DNA of 64,000 bases from Tsuneonella amylolytica (lineage in GTDB: Bacteria > Pseudomonadota > Alphaproteobacteria > Sphingomonadales > Sphingomonadaceae): assembly GCF_003626915.1 (NCBI RefSeq), contig NZ_CP032570.1:1798001-1862000 (forward strand), written 5' to 3'. The notes beneath the pieces were generated by a model, which ran no database searches, had not been told where the DNA came from, and saw only the letters and a program-made list of their open reading frames with translations. The position numbers and the translations under genes are program-made. Numbering within the stretch: the stretch's first letter is position 1; each line of letters opens with the position of its first letter. This document shows positions 19,002 to 27,922 of this stretch, piece by piece.

Positions 19002-19880
19002 ATGACCACCGATACCGAAACCGTCGACCAGGCCTTCGTCGAGGAGACGAACGAAGAGCCGCGGATGCCCGGCCACGAATCGCAGATGGACGACAAGCCT
19101 GAGTGGCAGCCGCGCTATCCCGGTTCGGGCCGGCTTAAGGGCAAGGTGGCGATCGTTACCGGCGCGGACAGCGGTATCGGGCGGGCCACCGCGATCCTCT
19201 TCGCGCGCGAGGGCGCCAAGGTCGCGATCGCCTATCTCGAGGAAGACGACGACGCACAGTTCACCGCCGACCGCGTGGCGGACGAAGGCAGCGAGGCGAT
19301 CCTGCACAGGGGCGACCTCGGCGATCCCGACGTGGGCAAGGCGCTGGTCGACAAGACCATCGAGAAGTGGGGGAAGCTCGACGTCCTCGTCAACAACGCG
19401 GGCGAGCAGCACCCGGACGAGGACGTGACCGACATCACGGTCCAGCAATTGCAGCGCACGTTCCAGTCGAACATCTTTTCCATGTTCTACCTCGTCCAGG
19501 CCGCCCGCCCGCACCTCAAGAAGGGTGCGGCGATCGTGAATTGCACCAGCGTGACGATGTACAAGGGCGCGCCGATCCTGCTCGACTACAGCGCCACGAA
19601 GGGCGCGATCACCGCGTTCACCCGTTCGCTGTCGGAGAACCTGATCGAGCACGGCATCCGCGTGAACGCCGTGGCGCCGGGGCCGATCTGGACGCCGCTC
19701 AACCCCTCGGGCGGGCAGCCGCCCGAAAAGATGGACGACTTCGGCAAGGACACGCCGATGGGCCGCCCGGGCCAGCCGAACGAGGTCGCCCCGGCGTTCC
19801 TGTTCCTGGCGTGCGAGGATTCCAGCTACATGTCGGGACAGGTCCTGCACCCGAACGGCGGGATCGTCGTCAACGGCTAG
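19002..19880 (+). CDS. SDR family oxidoreductase (YhdG/general-stress type)
   Basis: A 292-residue short-chain dehydrogenase. An acidic, charged N-terminal extension (HESQMDDKPEWQPRYPGSG) precedes the NAD(P) motif TGADSGIGRAT, then NNAGEQHPDED, the catalytic Ser in VNCTSV and YSATKGA. The C-terminus is SYMSGQVLHPNGGIVVNG. This type, with the PxxxxYPG extension, is common among general stress proteins. ATG 19002 follows GAGGAA. A hairpin CCTCGAA/TTCGAGG (18972-18978 with 18985-18991) covers that ribosome site, and a 14-base palindrome GGAACGCCCGTTCC lies at 18942-18955. The stop overlaps the convergent protease gene. Confidence 0.93.
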   Translation: MTTDTETVDQAFVEETNEEPRMPGHESQMDDKPEWQPRYPGSGRLKGKVAIVTGADSGIGRATAILFAREGAKVAIAYLEEDDDAQFTADRVADEGSEAILHRGDLGDPDVGKALVDKTIEKWGKLDVLVNNAGEQHPDEDVTDITVQQLQRTFQSNIFSMFYLVQAARPHLKKGAAIVNCTSVTMYKGAPILLDYSATKGAITAFTRSLSENLIEHGIRVNAVAPGPIWTPLNPSGGQPPEKMDDFGKDTPMGRPGQPNEVAPAFLFLACEDSSYMSGQVLHPNGGIVVNG

Positions 19881-20611
19881 GCGGCGCTGCTGCCCAGCAG
19901 CATCAGCCCGACGAACAGCGCGTTGTGGAGCACGTGGAACACCATCGAACTCCACAACCCGCGCTGGACCCGGATGTAGGCCAGCAGCAACCCGAGCACG
20001 AACTGCGGCACGACGAGCGGCACGAGCAGCGCCGTCGCCATGCCGCTGTTCGCGTAGTTGGTCAGGTGGACGAGTGCGAAGATCGCCGCGCTCACGTAGA
20101 ACAGCACCGGAAACGCCCTCGCGAACCAGCTCATCGCGTCGCGCCGGCGCAGCAGGAACAGCGCGGCGAGCGCAAGCACCGGCGCGATCAGGGCTACCAC
20201 CAGCATCGCCATGTTCTCTCGCCCGAACACCGCGGCGGCGACCGCCACCAGCAGCAGGATCGTCGCCAGGACGTGGCCCGGCCGCCCGGAGACCCATCCG
20301 CGAAAGACGATCTCCTCCCCGATCGGCGCGGCGAGGACGAGGGCGGCGACGACCGCCGGCGTCAGCGCCATGTCGGCCAGCAGGTGTTCGGGCATCTCGA
20401 AGCCCAGTCCCGCCGCGATCCCGACGCCGCCGATCAGCACGACCATCAGCGCCACGTCGAGCAGCAACAGCGGCCCCAGCATGCGCAGGGTCCCGCCGGG
20501 TGAAAGCTCGGCCCGCGGTGGAAGGACGGGGCGCTTCAGCAAATCCCATACCCGCGCCCATTCGCCTCGCACCAGTCCGCGCGATCCGGCTCTTGTCGGC
20601 TGCCCGTCCAT
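19877..20611 (-). CDS. CPBP family intramembrane metalloprotease
   Basis: A 244-residue polytopic membrane protein with about six helices. The glutamate pair motif is GEEIVFRGWV, followed by FALVHLTNY and the last metal-binding motif MVFHVLHNALF. This is the CPBP (CAAX protease / bacteriocin-processing) family. Substrates are unknown; some members process or give immunity to bacteriocins, but there is no bacteriocin gene nearby. Confidence 0.92.
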   Translation of the reverse strand: MDGQPTRAGSRGLVRGEWARVWDLLKRPVLPPRAELSPGGTLRMLGPLLLLDVALMVVLIGGVGIAAGLGFEMPEHLLADMALTPAVVAALVLAAPIGEEIVFRGWVSGRPGHVLATILLLVAVAAAVFGRENMAMLVVALIAPVLALAALFLLRRRDAMSWFARAFPVLFYVSAAIFALVHLTNYANSGMATALLVPLVVPQFVLGLLLAYIRVQRGLWSSMVFHVLHNALFVGLMLLGSSAA

Positions 20612-20664
20612 GTGGCTAATGCGCCCCCACTTTTCCCGCCCAGAACAACAGTCAGAACGGACCC

Positions 20665-21408
20665 ATGGCAGGCCATTCCAAATTCAAGAACATCATGCAC
20701 CGCAAGGGCGCGCAGGACAAGAAGCGCTCGGCGCAGTTCAGTAAGCTCAGCCGCGAGATCACCGTGGCGGCCAAGAGCGGGATGCCCGATCCCGACATGA
20801 ACCCGCGCCTGCGGCTGGCGGTGAACAACGCCAAGGCGGCCTCGATGCCCAAGGACAACATCCAGCGAGCGATCGACAAGGCGAGCGCCAACGAAGGCGA
20901 CGATTACGAGGAAATCCGGTACGAGGGGTACGGCCCCGGCGGCGTCGCGCTGATCGTCGAGGCGCTGACCGACAACCGCAACCGCACCGCCACCAATGTG
21001 CGCACCGCGTTCAGCAAGAACGGCGGCAACCTGGGCGCTACCGGCGCGGTCAGCCACGGGTTCGAGCGCAAGGGCCTGATCGAATACCCGGCGAGCGCCG
21101 GCGACGAGGACAAGGTGCTGGAAGCCGCGATGGAAGCGGGTGCCGACGACATCGAGAGCACCGCCGACGGCCACACCATATGGACCGACATGGAAGCCCT
21201 GCACGAAGTCGCGAGCGCGCTCGAAAAGTCGCTCGGCGAACCCGAATCGGTCAAGCTCGCGTGGAAGCCCAACCTGACGGTCGACGTCGACGAGGCCAAC
21301 GCCGCGACACTGCTGAAGCTGGTCGACGCGCTCGACGACGACGACGACGTCCAGACCGTTTGGGGCAACTACGAGGTCAGCGACGAGATTCTCGAGAAGA
21401 TGGGCTGA
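20665..21408 (+). CDS. yebC: YebC/PmpR family transcriptional/translational regulator
   Basis: A 247-residue protein starting [20 protein letters not shown], the YebC/TACO1 signature, with [27 protein letters not shown] and a C-terminal acidic domain. Some members act as DNA-binding regulators; recent work on others supports a role in ribosome stalling relief. Directly upstream of ruvC, as in many bacteria. Confidence 0.95.
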   Translation: MAGHSKFKNIMHRKGAQDKKRSAQFSKLSREITVAAKSGMPDPDMNPRLRLAVNNAKAASMPKDNIQRAIDKASANEGDDYEEIRYEGYGPGGVALIVEALTDNRNRTATNVRTAFSKNGGNLGATGAVSHGFERKGLIEYPASAGDEDKVLEAAMEAGADDIESTADGHTIWTDMEALHEVASALEKSLGEPESVKLAWKPNLTVDVDEANAATLLKLVDALDDDDDVQTVWGNYEVSDEILEKMG

Positions 21409-21483
21409 TGGGCCGGGCGGTCGTCGCCTGTTCGGCGATACCGACCGCTCCGACAGCGTTCATCCGCCGATGATCGTGCGCCG

Positions 21484-21948
21484 ATGATCATCCTCGGCCT
21501 CGACCCGTCGCTCAGCTGCACCGGGTGGGGCGTGATCCGTGCCGAAGGATCGCGCCTGTCGCACCTTGCCAACGGACAGGTGCCGACGCACGCGAAGGCG
21601 CCGATGGCCGAGCGTCTGCATCATCTCCACGACGCCATCGCCGCGCTGATCGCGGTCCACGCGCCCGACCGGGTCGCGGTGGAGGAAGTCTTCGTGAACA
21701 AGAACCCGCAATCGACTCTGAAGCTCGCCCAGGCGCGGGGCGCGGTGCTGGCGGCGTGCGGCCGCGCGGGCGTACCGGTGCGCGAACACGCGGCGCGGCT
21801 GGTCAAGAAGGCGGTCGTCGGCACCGGCGGGGCGGAAAAGGCGCAGGTCCAGGCGATGCTGCGTGTACTCCTGCCCGGCGCGCGGGTCGCCGGCGCGGAC
21901 GCGGCCGACGCGCTCGCGGTCGCCATCGCCGACGCGCACCTCGGCTGA
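21484..21948 (+). CDS. ruvC: Crossover junction endodeoxyribonuclease RuvC
   Basis: A 154-residue Holliday-junction resolvase. Catalytic acidic residues lie in [16 protein letters not shown] (Asp7), [12 protein letters not shown] (first Glu) and [16 protein letters not shown] (last Asp pair). Full family length. ruvA and ruvB are not adjacent, so in this genome ruvC is apart from ruvAB or follows later. Confidence 0.96.
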   Translation: MIILGLDPSLSCTGWGVIRAEGSRLSHLANGQVPTHAKAPMAERLHHLHDAIAALIAVHAPDRVAVEEVFVNKNPQSTLKLAQARGAVLAACGRAGVPVREHAARLVKKAVVGTGGAEKAQVQAMLRVLLPGARVAGADAADALAVAIADAHLG

Positions 21949-21966
21949 GCGGGGGAGGGCGGCGCG

Positions 21967-22311
21967 ATGTTCCTCGTCGTCTTCCGCAACCGCAAGCGCG
22001 CCGACATCGATAGCGGTGCCTACGCCGCCGATGCCGCGGCGATGGAGCGCCTCGCGCAAGCGCAGCCGGGCTTCCTCTCGTTCAAGTCCTACACCGCCGA
22101 CGACGGCGAGGTCGTCGCGATAAGCGAATGGGCGGACGAGGCCGCGGCCCGCGCATGGGGAAGGCTGGAGGAGCATCGCGGCGTCCAGCGGCGGGGCCGC
22201 GCCGAATACTACGCCGACTACACCCTGTTCGCGTGCGGCGACGTGCGGGTCCACCGCTTCGCCGCCGACCGACCGCACCCCTCGCGGAACGACACGCGGC
22301 CTGCCGCGTAG
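21967..22311 (+). CDS. Antibiotic biosynthesis monooxygenase (ABM) domain protein
   Basis: A 114-residue protein of the dimeric alpha/beta barrel ABM type: MFLVVFRNRK, a helix, PGFLSFKSYTADDGEVVAISEW and a final strand YYADYTLFACGDVRVHRF. Homologues include quinone-forming monooxygenases and heme-degrading enzymes; most are unassigned. It is 18 bases after ruvC. Confidence 0.8.
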   Translation: MFLVVFRNRKRADIDSGAYAADAAAMERLAQAQPGFLSFKSYTADDGEVVAISEWADEAAARAWGRLEEHRGVQRRGRAEYYADYTLFACGDVRVHRFAADRPHPSRNDTRPAA

Positions 22312-22368
22312 AGTCGGCATTCCGGCGCGATGGTGGACGTGTCGCCCTCTACCCAAAAGGATACAGAC

Positions 22369-22758
22369 ATGCGCACATCCGTTATCGCCGCAGCACTCGC
22401 CGGCTCCCTCGCTCTTGGCGGTTGCACCACCTACGGAGGCGGCTACGGCGGTGGATACGGCGGCGGCTACAACAACGGGTACGGCTACGATCCGCTGGGC
22501 GGCCTGCTCGCCGGCATTCTCGGCGGCACGACCGGCAACTACAACAACAACTACAACATGAACGATTTCGAGCGCGCCGCGGTCGATGCGTGCGGCCGGC
22601 AGGCCTCGCGGTACGGCCGGGTCCAGATCACCGACGTGCGCCAGGGCGGCGACACCGTCCGCGTGCTCGGCCGGATCGACAGCCGCGACAGCCGCACCGA
22701 CGAATTCACCTGCACCTTCCGCAGCGACGGCCGCATCGTGGATTTCCGCGTCGGCTGA
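22369..22758 (+). CDS. Glycine/tyrosine-rich putative lipoprotein
   Basis: A 129-residue exported protein. The signal ends in a lipobox-like LALGGC, followed by repeats of GGGYGGGY and Asn/Tyr-rich sequence (residues 20-60). A small soluble domain follows: FERAAVDACGRQASRYGRVQITDVR ending FRSDGRIVDFRVG, a pattern seen in many sphingomonad exported proteins. ATG 22369 has AAGGATA upstream. Function unknown. Confidence 0.78.
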   Translation: MRTSVIAAALAGSLALGGCTTYGGGYGGGYGGGYNNGYGYDPLGGLLAGILGGTTGNYNNNYNMNDFERAAVDACGRQASRYGRVQITDVRQGGDTVRVLGRIDSRDSRTDEFTCTFRSDGRIVDFRVG

Positions 22759-22815
22759 CTTCGCGACCGCGCACGCCCGCGCTAGGCGGGCGGTGACGAC
22801 AGGAGATTCCCCACC

Positions 22816-23163
22816 GTGACCGCCCGCTTCTATGGCATTCCCAACTGCGACACCGTCAAGAAGGCGCGCGCCTGGCTGGATACGAACGGCGTCGATTACG
22901 CTTTCCACGACTACAAGAAGGAAGGCACCGATCCCGACCAGCTGCGCGCCTGGGTTGCGGCAGTCGGCTGGGAAGCGCTGCTCAACCGGCGCGGTACAAC
23001 CTTCCGCCAGCTCGAGCCCGCGCAAAAAGTGGATCTCGACGCCGAGAAGGCGATCCGGCTGATGACCGCGCAGCCTTCCATGATCAAACGCCCGGTGGTC
23101 GAGCACGACGGCGGCCTGCTGGTCGGGTTCGACGAAGCCGAATGGACCGCCGCGCTCCGATGA
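22816..23163 (+). CDS. ArsC/Spx-like family protein (YffB type)
   Basis: A 115-residue thioredoxin-fold protein: FYGIPNCDTVKKARAWL, DYAFHDYKKEG, RRGTTFRQL and SMIKRPVVE. This is the YffB branch of the ArsC family, with one Cys in PNCDT. Arsenate reduction is unlikely for this branch; a glutathione-dependent thiol role has been suggested. GTG start with AGGAGAT upstream. Confidence 0.85.
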   Translation: MTARFYGIPNCDTVKKARAWLDTNGVDYAFHDYKKEGTDPDQLRAWVAAVGWEALLNRRGTTFRQLEPAQKVDLDAEKAIRLMTAQPSMIKRPVVEHDGGLLVGFDEAEWTAALR

Positions 23164-23173
23164 ACGGCCGGGC

Positions 23174-23752
23174 GTGAACCCGCTGGAGATCGCCGGGACC
23201 GCTCTCGGCTTCCTCAACATCGTCCTCCTCATCCGCCGCTCGGTGTGGAACTTCCCCGCCGCGATGGCCATGGTCACGTGCATCGGCTTCGTCCTGTTCG
23301 AGGCGAAGCTCTATGCCGAGACGGGCCTGCAAGCGTTCTTTTTCATCGCCAACATCTGGGGCTGGGTCCTGTGGTCGCGGGCGGGCACGAGCGGAGGCCC
23401 GGATACCGCGGTTCCGGTCGGCTGCATGCAGTGGCCGGCGCGGATCGCATGGCTCGGCGTCACCGCCGCGGCGAGCATCGCGGTGGGGCTCCTCCTCGGC
23501 GTGCATACCGATGCCGCGCTGCCGATGGCCGACAGCGCGGTCGCGGGGATGAGCGTGGCCGCCCAGCTCCTCCTCGCGTTCCGGCGCATCGAGAACTGGA
23601 TCCTGTGGATCGTCGTCGACGCGGTCTCGATCGTCCTCTATCTGGTGCGCGACCTGCACCTGCTCGCGGTGCTCTATGCCGCGTTCCTGGTGCTGTCGGT
23701 CGTGGGCCTGCGTGAATGGAGGCGCGCGGCCCGGGGGGAAGTGGCGGTATGA
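23174..23752 (+). CDS. pnuC: Nicotinamide riboside transporter PnuC
   Basis: A 192-residue membrane protein with about seven hydrophobic segments. PnuC landmarks are RRSVWNFPAAMAMV, FFFIANIWGWVLW and RRIENWILWIVVD (the NxxW elements that line the substrate path). PnuC imports nicotinamide riboside by facilitated diffusion, trapped by phosphorylation. The next gene, overlapping by four bases, is an NadR-like kinase, which fits that logic. Confidence 0.92.
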   Translation: MNPLEIAGTALGFLNIVLLIRRSVWNFPAAMAMVTCIGFVLFEAKLYAETGLQAFFFIANIWGWVLWSRAGTSGGPDTAVPVGCMQWPARIAWLGVTAAASIAVGLLLGVHTDAALPMADSAVAGMSVAAQLLLAFRRIENWILWIVVDAVSIVLYLVRDLHLLAVLYAAFLVLSVVGLREWRRAARGEVAV

Positions 23753-24264
23753 TCAGGGTGTGTTTCCACGGGGCCGAGAGCACCGGCAAGTCGAGCCTCG
23801 CGGCGCTGCTGGCGGGCGAGCTGGGCTGTCCGCTGGTGCCCGAATACGGCCGGACTTATGCCGAGACGGTGACGACCGATTTCACGATGCAGGACCTTTT
23901 GACCATCGCGCGCGAACAGGACCGGCTTATGCACGCGGCGAGTGAAGGCGATCCGCCGCTGGTCCTGCTCGATACCGATCCGCTGATGACCGCCGCCTGG
24001 GCGCACATGCTGTTCGGCGAGATACCCGGCGAGCTCGTCTCGTTCGAGAAGGCCGAACTCTACCTGCTGTTCGCGCCAGACGTGCCGTGGGTGTTCGACC
24101 GCACGCGCTTCTTCGGGCTGGAGGAAGCGCGCGCGCAGTTCGCCGGAATCGCGGAGGAATTGCTCCGCACTGCGGGCGTGCGTTACGAGACGATTTCCGG
24201 CGACTGGGCCCAGCGTGAGGCGGCGACCCGCGCGGCAATCGCCCGCGTGGCCGGGTACCGGTGA
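23749..24264 (+). CDS. NadR-type nicotinamide riboside kinase (AAA P-loop)
   Basis: A 171-residue P-loop kinase: FHGAESTGKSSL (Walker A), PEYGRTYAET, LLDTDPLMTAAW, and a basic lid segment FDRTRFF. It corresponds to the kinase part of NadR without the adenylyltransferase or DNA-binding domains. Predicted reaction: nicotinamide riboside plus ATP to NMN. Coupling to pnuC (ATGA overlap) is strong support for NAD salvage. Confidence 0.88.
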   Translation: MIRVCFHGAESTGKSSLAALLAGELGCPLVPEYGRTYAETVTTDFTMQDLLTIAREQDRLMHAASEGDPPLVLLDTDPLMTAAWAHMLFGEIPGELVSFEKAELYLLFAPDVPWVFDRTRFFGLEEARAQFAGIAEELLRTAGVRYETISGDWAQREAATRAAIARVAGYR

Positions 24265-24304
24265 TCGGGTGAGGTTCAGGATCGCATCGGCAAGGGGCGG
24301 GGCG

Positions 24305-25330
24305 ATGCGCTTCCTCCCCGTTCTGCTCGCCGCGCTGGGCGCGTTCGCCGCCGCCGGTCCCGCCCACGCCCAGACCGTCATCGCCCACCGCGGTGCCAGC
24401 GGCGAACGGCCCGAGCACACGCTGGCCGCCTACGAACGGGCGATCGACGCCGGGGCCGACTTCATCGAGCCCGACCTGGTGGCGACCAAGGACCTCGTCC
24501 TCGTCGCGCGGCACGAGAACGAGCTGTCGGACACGACCGACGTCGCTGCCCGCGAAGAATTCGCGGATCGCCGCAAGACTGCCGAGATCGACGGCCGGCT
24601 GGTGTCCGGTTGGTTCGCCGAGGATTTCACGCTTGCCGAATTGCGCACCCTTCGCGCCAAGGAGCGGCTGGGCGTGCTGCGGCGCGGCAACATGCGCTAC
24701 GACGGGCTGTACCAGGTGCCGACCTTCCACGAGATCGTGACGCTCGTGCGCGCCAAGGTGGCGGAAAGCGGGCGGGCGGTCGGGCTCTATCCCGAACTCA
24801 AGCACCCGACCTACCTGCTGCAACAGGGCATCGACACCGTCGACCTGTTCGTCCGCGCGCTGAAGACCGAAGGGCTCGACGGGAAAACCGTGCCGATGTT
24901 CGTCCAGAGCTTCGACATCGCGCCCCTGAAACGGCTCGACCGGCTGACCGACCTGCCGCTGGTGCAGCTCGTCGCCGCGGAGGGCGGGCCGGCGGACGAA
25001 GCGGGCATGACCTATGCCGGGATGATCGCGCCAGCGGGTCTTGCGGAGATCGCCGGGTATGCCGACGCCATCGGGGTCGACACGCGCCTGGTCGTTACGG
25101 CCGACGGCAAGCCGACCGGGCTCGTCGATGCCGCGCACGAGGCGGGCCTGAAAGTGCATGCGTGGACATTGCGCAAGGAAAACGCCTTCCTCCCCGCGCC
25201 CTTCCGCAAGGGCGGCGGCGAGGCGGCGGCCGGGGACTATGCCGCCGCGTTCGGGGCGCTGGCGGCGACCGGGGTCGACGGCATCTTCACCGACGATCCG
25301 GCGCTCGCCGTGCCGCTGAGGAAACGATGA
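24305..25330 (+). CDS. Glycerophosphodiester phosphodiesterase, exported
   Basis: A 341-residue periplasmic GDPD-family enzyme. It has a signal peptide (FLPVLLAALGAFAAAGPAHAQ), the catalytic start VIAHRGASGERPEHT, metal-binding FIEPDLVATKD and RHENELSDTTDV, and a TIM-barrel end VDGIFTDDPALAV. It hydrolyses phospholipid head-group diesters to glycerol-3-phosphate and an alcohol. ATG 24305 has AGGGGCGGGG upstream; the frame before it is not signal-like. Its stop overlaps the deaminase gene by four bases. Confidence 0.92.
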   Translation: MRFLPVLLAALGAFAAAGPAHAQTVIAHRGASGERPEHTLAAYERAIDAGADFIEPDLVATKDLVLVARHENELSDTTDVAAREEFADRRKTAEIDGRLVSGWFAEDFTLAELRTLRAKERLGVLRRGNMRYDGLYQVPTFHEIVTLVRAKVAESGRAVGLYPELKHPTYLLQQGIDTVDLFVRALKTEGLDGKTVPMFVQSFDIAPLKRLDRLTDLPLVQLVAAEGGPADEAGMTYAGMIAPAGLAEIAGYADAIGVDTRLVVTADGKPTGLVDAAHEAGLKVHAWTLRKENAFLPAPFRKGGGEAAAGDYAAAFGALAATGVDGIFTDDPALAVPLRKR

Positions 25331-25824
25331 GCAAGCCTTCCGACGCAGACTGGATGCGGGCGGCCCTCGATCACGCGGTGGCCGAGAAGGGCACCGATCC
25401 CGCCGACACGCCCATCGCCGCGATCGTGGTGCTGGACGGGCGCGAGGTCGCACGCGGGGTCAACCGCACCGCCGAATGCTGCGATGCCACCGCCCATGCC
25501 GAAATCGTCGCCCTGCGCGCAGCCGGCGCGGCGCACGGCGACATGCGGATCGAGGGCGCGACGCTCTATTCCACGCTCCAGCCGTGCGGGATGTGCACCT
25601 TCGCCAGCATCTGGGCGGGGGTCGGCCGCATCGTCTACGGCGCGGGCCGCGACGAGGTGCACGAGATGTATTTCGAGGACCGGCACCTCTCGACGCTCGA
25701 CTACGTCGCCGACGCCTACAAGGACGACCTGACGCTGGAGGGCGGGGTCCTGGCCGGCGAGTGCGCCGCGCTCTATTTCCGCCCCGGCGACGACGTGCCC
25801 GAGGACATGCAAGCGAACGACTAG
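25327..25824 (+). CDS. Nucleoside/nucleobase deaminase family protein
   Basis: A 165-residue zinc deaminase. The proton shuttle and first ligand are in ATAHAEIVALR and the zinc Cys pair in TLQPCGMCTFA. The family covers guanine, cytosine and tRNA-adenosine deaminases; the FEDRHLSTLDYV segment resembles guanine-deaminase-like proteins more than TadA, but this is uncertain. Coupled to the upstream glycerophosphodiesterase by ATGA, with a stop overlapping the convergent ubiG stop. Confidence 0.85.
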   Translation: MSKPSDADWMRAALDHAVAEKGTDPADTPIAAIVVLDGREVARGVNRTAECCDATAHAEIVALRAAGAAHGDMRIEGATLYSTLQPCGMCTFASIWAGVGRIVYGAGRDEVHEMYFEDRHLSTLDYVADAYKDDLTLEGGVLAGECAALYFRPGDDVPEDMQAND

Positions 25825-26579
25825 GCCCGCGTCGCGGTGACGATGTAGTTGAGCGACAGGTCGTTCGACAGGTGCAGGCCCTTCGCGGGCGAGAATGCGA
25901 TCCCGGTGGGCGTGCCCATCGCCAGCCCTTCGGCAGCCAGCAGGTCGGCGAGTTCGTCGGGCGTGACGAAGTCGTCCCAATGGTGGGTGCCGCGCGGGAC
26001 CATCCCCATCGCCTCGGCCGCGCCCACCAGCAGCAGGCGCGACTGCACCGTGCGGTTGGGCGTGGACAGCACCATCAGGCCGCCCGGCGCGAGGCTGCCC
26101 GCCAGCGCCGCGACGAAGGCGGGCTTGTCGGCGACGTGCTCGATCACCTCCATGCTGGTGACGAGATCGAACGTGCCGAGGTCGAGGTCGCCGATCTCGC
26201 CGGCCATGTAGCGGATGTCGAGACCGCCGCCTTCGGCATGGGCGGCGGCGGCCATGACGTTCTCGGCCGCTGCGTCCACCCCGGTCACGTCTGCCCCCAG
26301 CCGCGCGAGCGGTTCGGTGAGGAGCCCCGCGCCGCACCCCACGTCGAGCGCGCTCCTGCCCGCCAGCGGCCGTACGCCGAACACGTCGCCGCCCCAGTGC
26401 ATGTCGATCGCCTCGCGGATGAACTTCAGCCGGACGGGGCCGAGGCGGTGAAGCATCGCGCTCGACCCTTTCGGGTCCCACCAGTCCGCCGCCAGCCGGC
26501 CGAAATGCGCCGCTTCTTCCGGCCGGATCGTTTGGCCGCGCGAAGTTTTGGTATCGGCGGGGGTTGTTGCATCGCTCAT
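25821..26579 (-). CDS. ubiG: Ubiquinone biosynthesis O-methyltransferase UbiG
   Basis: A 252-residue class I SAM methyltransferase: HFGRLAADWWDPKGSSAMLH at the N-terminus (typical for UbiG), motif I SALDVGCGAGLLTE, VTSMEVIEHVADKPAFV, and LSTPNRTVQSR and GTHHWDDFVTPDEL. It performs both O-methylations of the ubiquinone ring. Divergent from lysC with a 43-base gap. Confidence 0.96.
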   Translation of the reverse strand: MSDATTPADTKTSRGQTIRPEEAAHFGRLAADWWDPKGSSAMLHRLGPVRLKFIREAIDMHWGGDVFGVRPLAGRSALDVGCGAGLLTEPLARLGADVTGVDAAAENVMAAAAHAEGGGLDIRYMAGEIGDLDLGTFDLVTSMEVIEHVADKPAFVAALAGSLAPGGLMVLSTPNRTVQSRLLLVGAAEAMGMVPRGTHHWDDFVTPDELADLLAAEGLAMGTPTGIAFSPAKGLHLSNDLSLNYIVTATRA

Positions 26580-26622
26580 GCCGCATCCCTAACAGCGCGG
26601 GCGTGGGTCATCCAGCAGGAGC

Positions 26623-27912
26623 GTGAACGGCTTGGCGCGGATCGTGATGAAATTCGGCGGCACCAGCATGGCCGGGACCGAGCGCATCCGGCGCGTGGCC
26701 AACATCGTGCGCAAGCAGGCTGCAGGGGGCAACGAAGTCGCCGTGGTCGTCAGCGCGATGGCGGGCGAGACCGATCGCCTCGTCAATTTCTGCCGCGAGG
26801 CCAATCCGCTCTACGACCCGGCCGAATACGATGTGGTGGTCGCATCGGGCGAACAGGTAACGAGCGGCCTCCTCGCACTCACGCTGCAGGCGCTTGGCTG
26901 TCCGGCGCGAAGCTGGCTCGGCTGGCAGCTGCCGATCCACACGATCGAGGCGCATGCCAAGGCGCGGATCGAGGACGTCGATTCCGACGCGCTCCTCGCC
27001 AGCATGGCGGCGGGCGAGATCGCGGTGATCCCCGGCTTCCAGGGCGTAGGTCACGACGGACGGGTCACCACGTTGGGGCGCGGCGGCAGCGACACCAGCG
27101 CGGTGGCGGTGGCCGCGGCGATCGGGGCGGACCGCTGCGACATCTATACCGACGTCGACGGGGTCTACACCACCGACCCGCGGATCGTCGCCAAGGCGCG
27201 CAAGCTGAAGGCGGTGACCTACGAGGAAATGCTCGAACTCGCGAGCGTGGGGGCCAAGGTCCTTCAGACCCGCAGCGTCGGCCTCGCGATGAAGGAGGGC
27301 GTGCGGGTGCAGGTCCTCTCCAGCTTCATCGGCGACGACGCGGTTCCCGCCGACGACCTCCCCGGCACGATGATCGTTTCGGAAGGGGAAATGAACGACC
27401 TAGTGGAGAAGGGCGAAATGGAACGCCAGCACGTCACCGGCATCGCGCACGACAAGAACGAGGCCAAGGTCATCCTCACCCGCGTGCCCGACAAGCCGGG
27501 CGCGGTGGCGCACATCTTCGAACCGCTGGCGCAGGCGAGCATCAACGTCGACATGATCATCCAGAACGTCGGCCGCGACAAGGGCGAGACCGACGTGACC
27601 TTTACCGTGCCCCAGGCCGACCTCGCCCGGGCCGAGGCGCTGCTGGAGAACCGGCGGCAGGAGATCGGCTTCAACCGCATCATCACCGACAGCCGCATCG
27701 CCAAGATCAGCGTCGTGGGCGTGGGCATGAAAAGCCATGCGGGTGTCGCCGCGACGATGTTCAAGAGCCTCGCCGAGCGCGGCATCAACATCCAGGCGAT
27801 CTCTACGTCCGAGATCAAGGTCAGCGTGATGATCGACGAGGACGAGACCGAACTGGCGGTCCGCGTGCTGCACACCGCCTACGGCCTCGACTCGGTGGAC
27901 GGCGCGGCTTGA
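26623..27912 (+). CDS. lysC: Aspartate kinase
   Basis: A 429-residue enzyme for the first step to lysine, threonine and methionine. The kinase domain starts [12 protein letters not shown] and includes [15 protein letters not shown]. It is followed by two ACT domains (from [18 protein letters not shown] and [16 protein letters not shown] to SEIKVSVMI), which carry feedback inhibition. GTG start with GCAGGAGC upstream. It is followed 10 bases later by purT. Confidence 0.96.
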   Translation: MNGLARIVMKFGGTSMAGTERIRRVANIVRKQAAGGNEVAVVVSAMAGETDRLVNFCREANPLYDPAEYDVVVASGEQVTSGLLALTLQALGCPARSWLGWQLPIHTIEAHAKARIEDVDSDALLASMAAGEIAVIPGFQGVGHDGRVTTLGRGGSDTSAVAVAAAIGADRCDIYTDVDGVYTTDPRIVAKARKLKAVTYEEMLELASVGAKVLQTRSVGLAMKEGVRVQVLSSFIGDDAVPADDLPGTMIVSEGEMNDLVEKGEMERQHVTGIAHDKNEAKVILTRVPDKPGAVAHIFEPLAQASINVDMIIQNVGRDKGETDVTFTVPQADLARAEALLENRRQEIGFNRIITDSRIAKISVVGVGMKSHAGVAATMFKSLAERGINIQAISTSEIKVSVMIDEDETELAVRVLHTAYGLDSVDGAA

Positions 27913-27922
27913 GACGGGGGCG

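Noticed and set aside
24215-24304. N-terminal extension of the glycerophosphodiesterase
   Set aside because: It overlaps the end of the preceding kinase gene, is Arg-rich and would hide the signal peptide.
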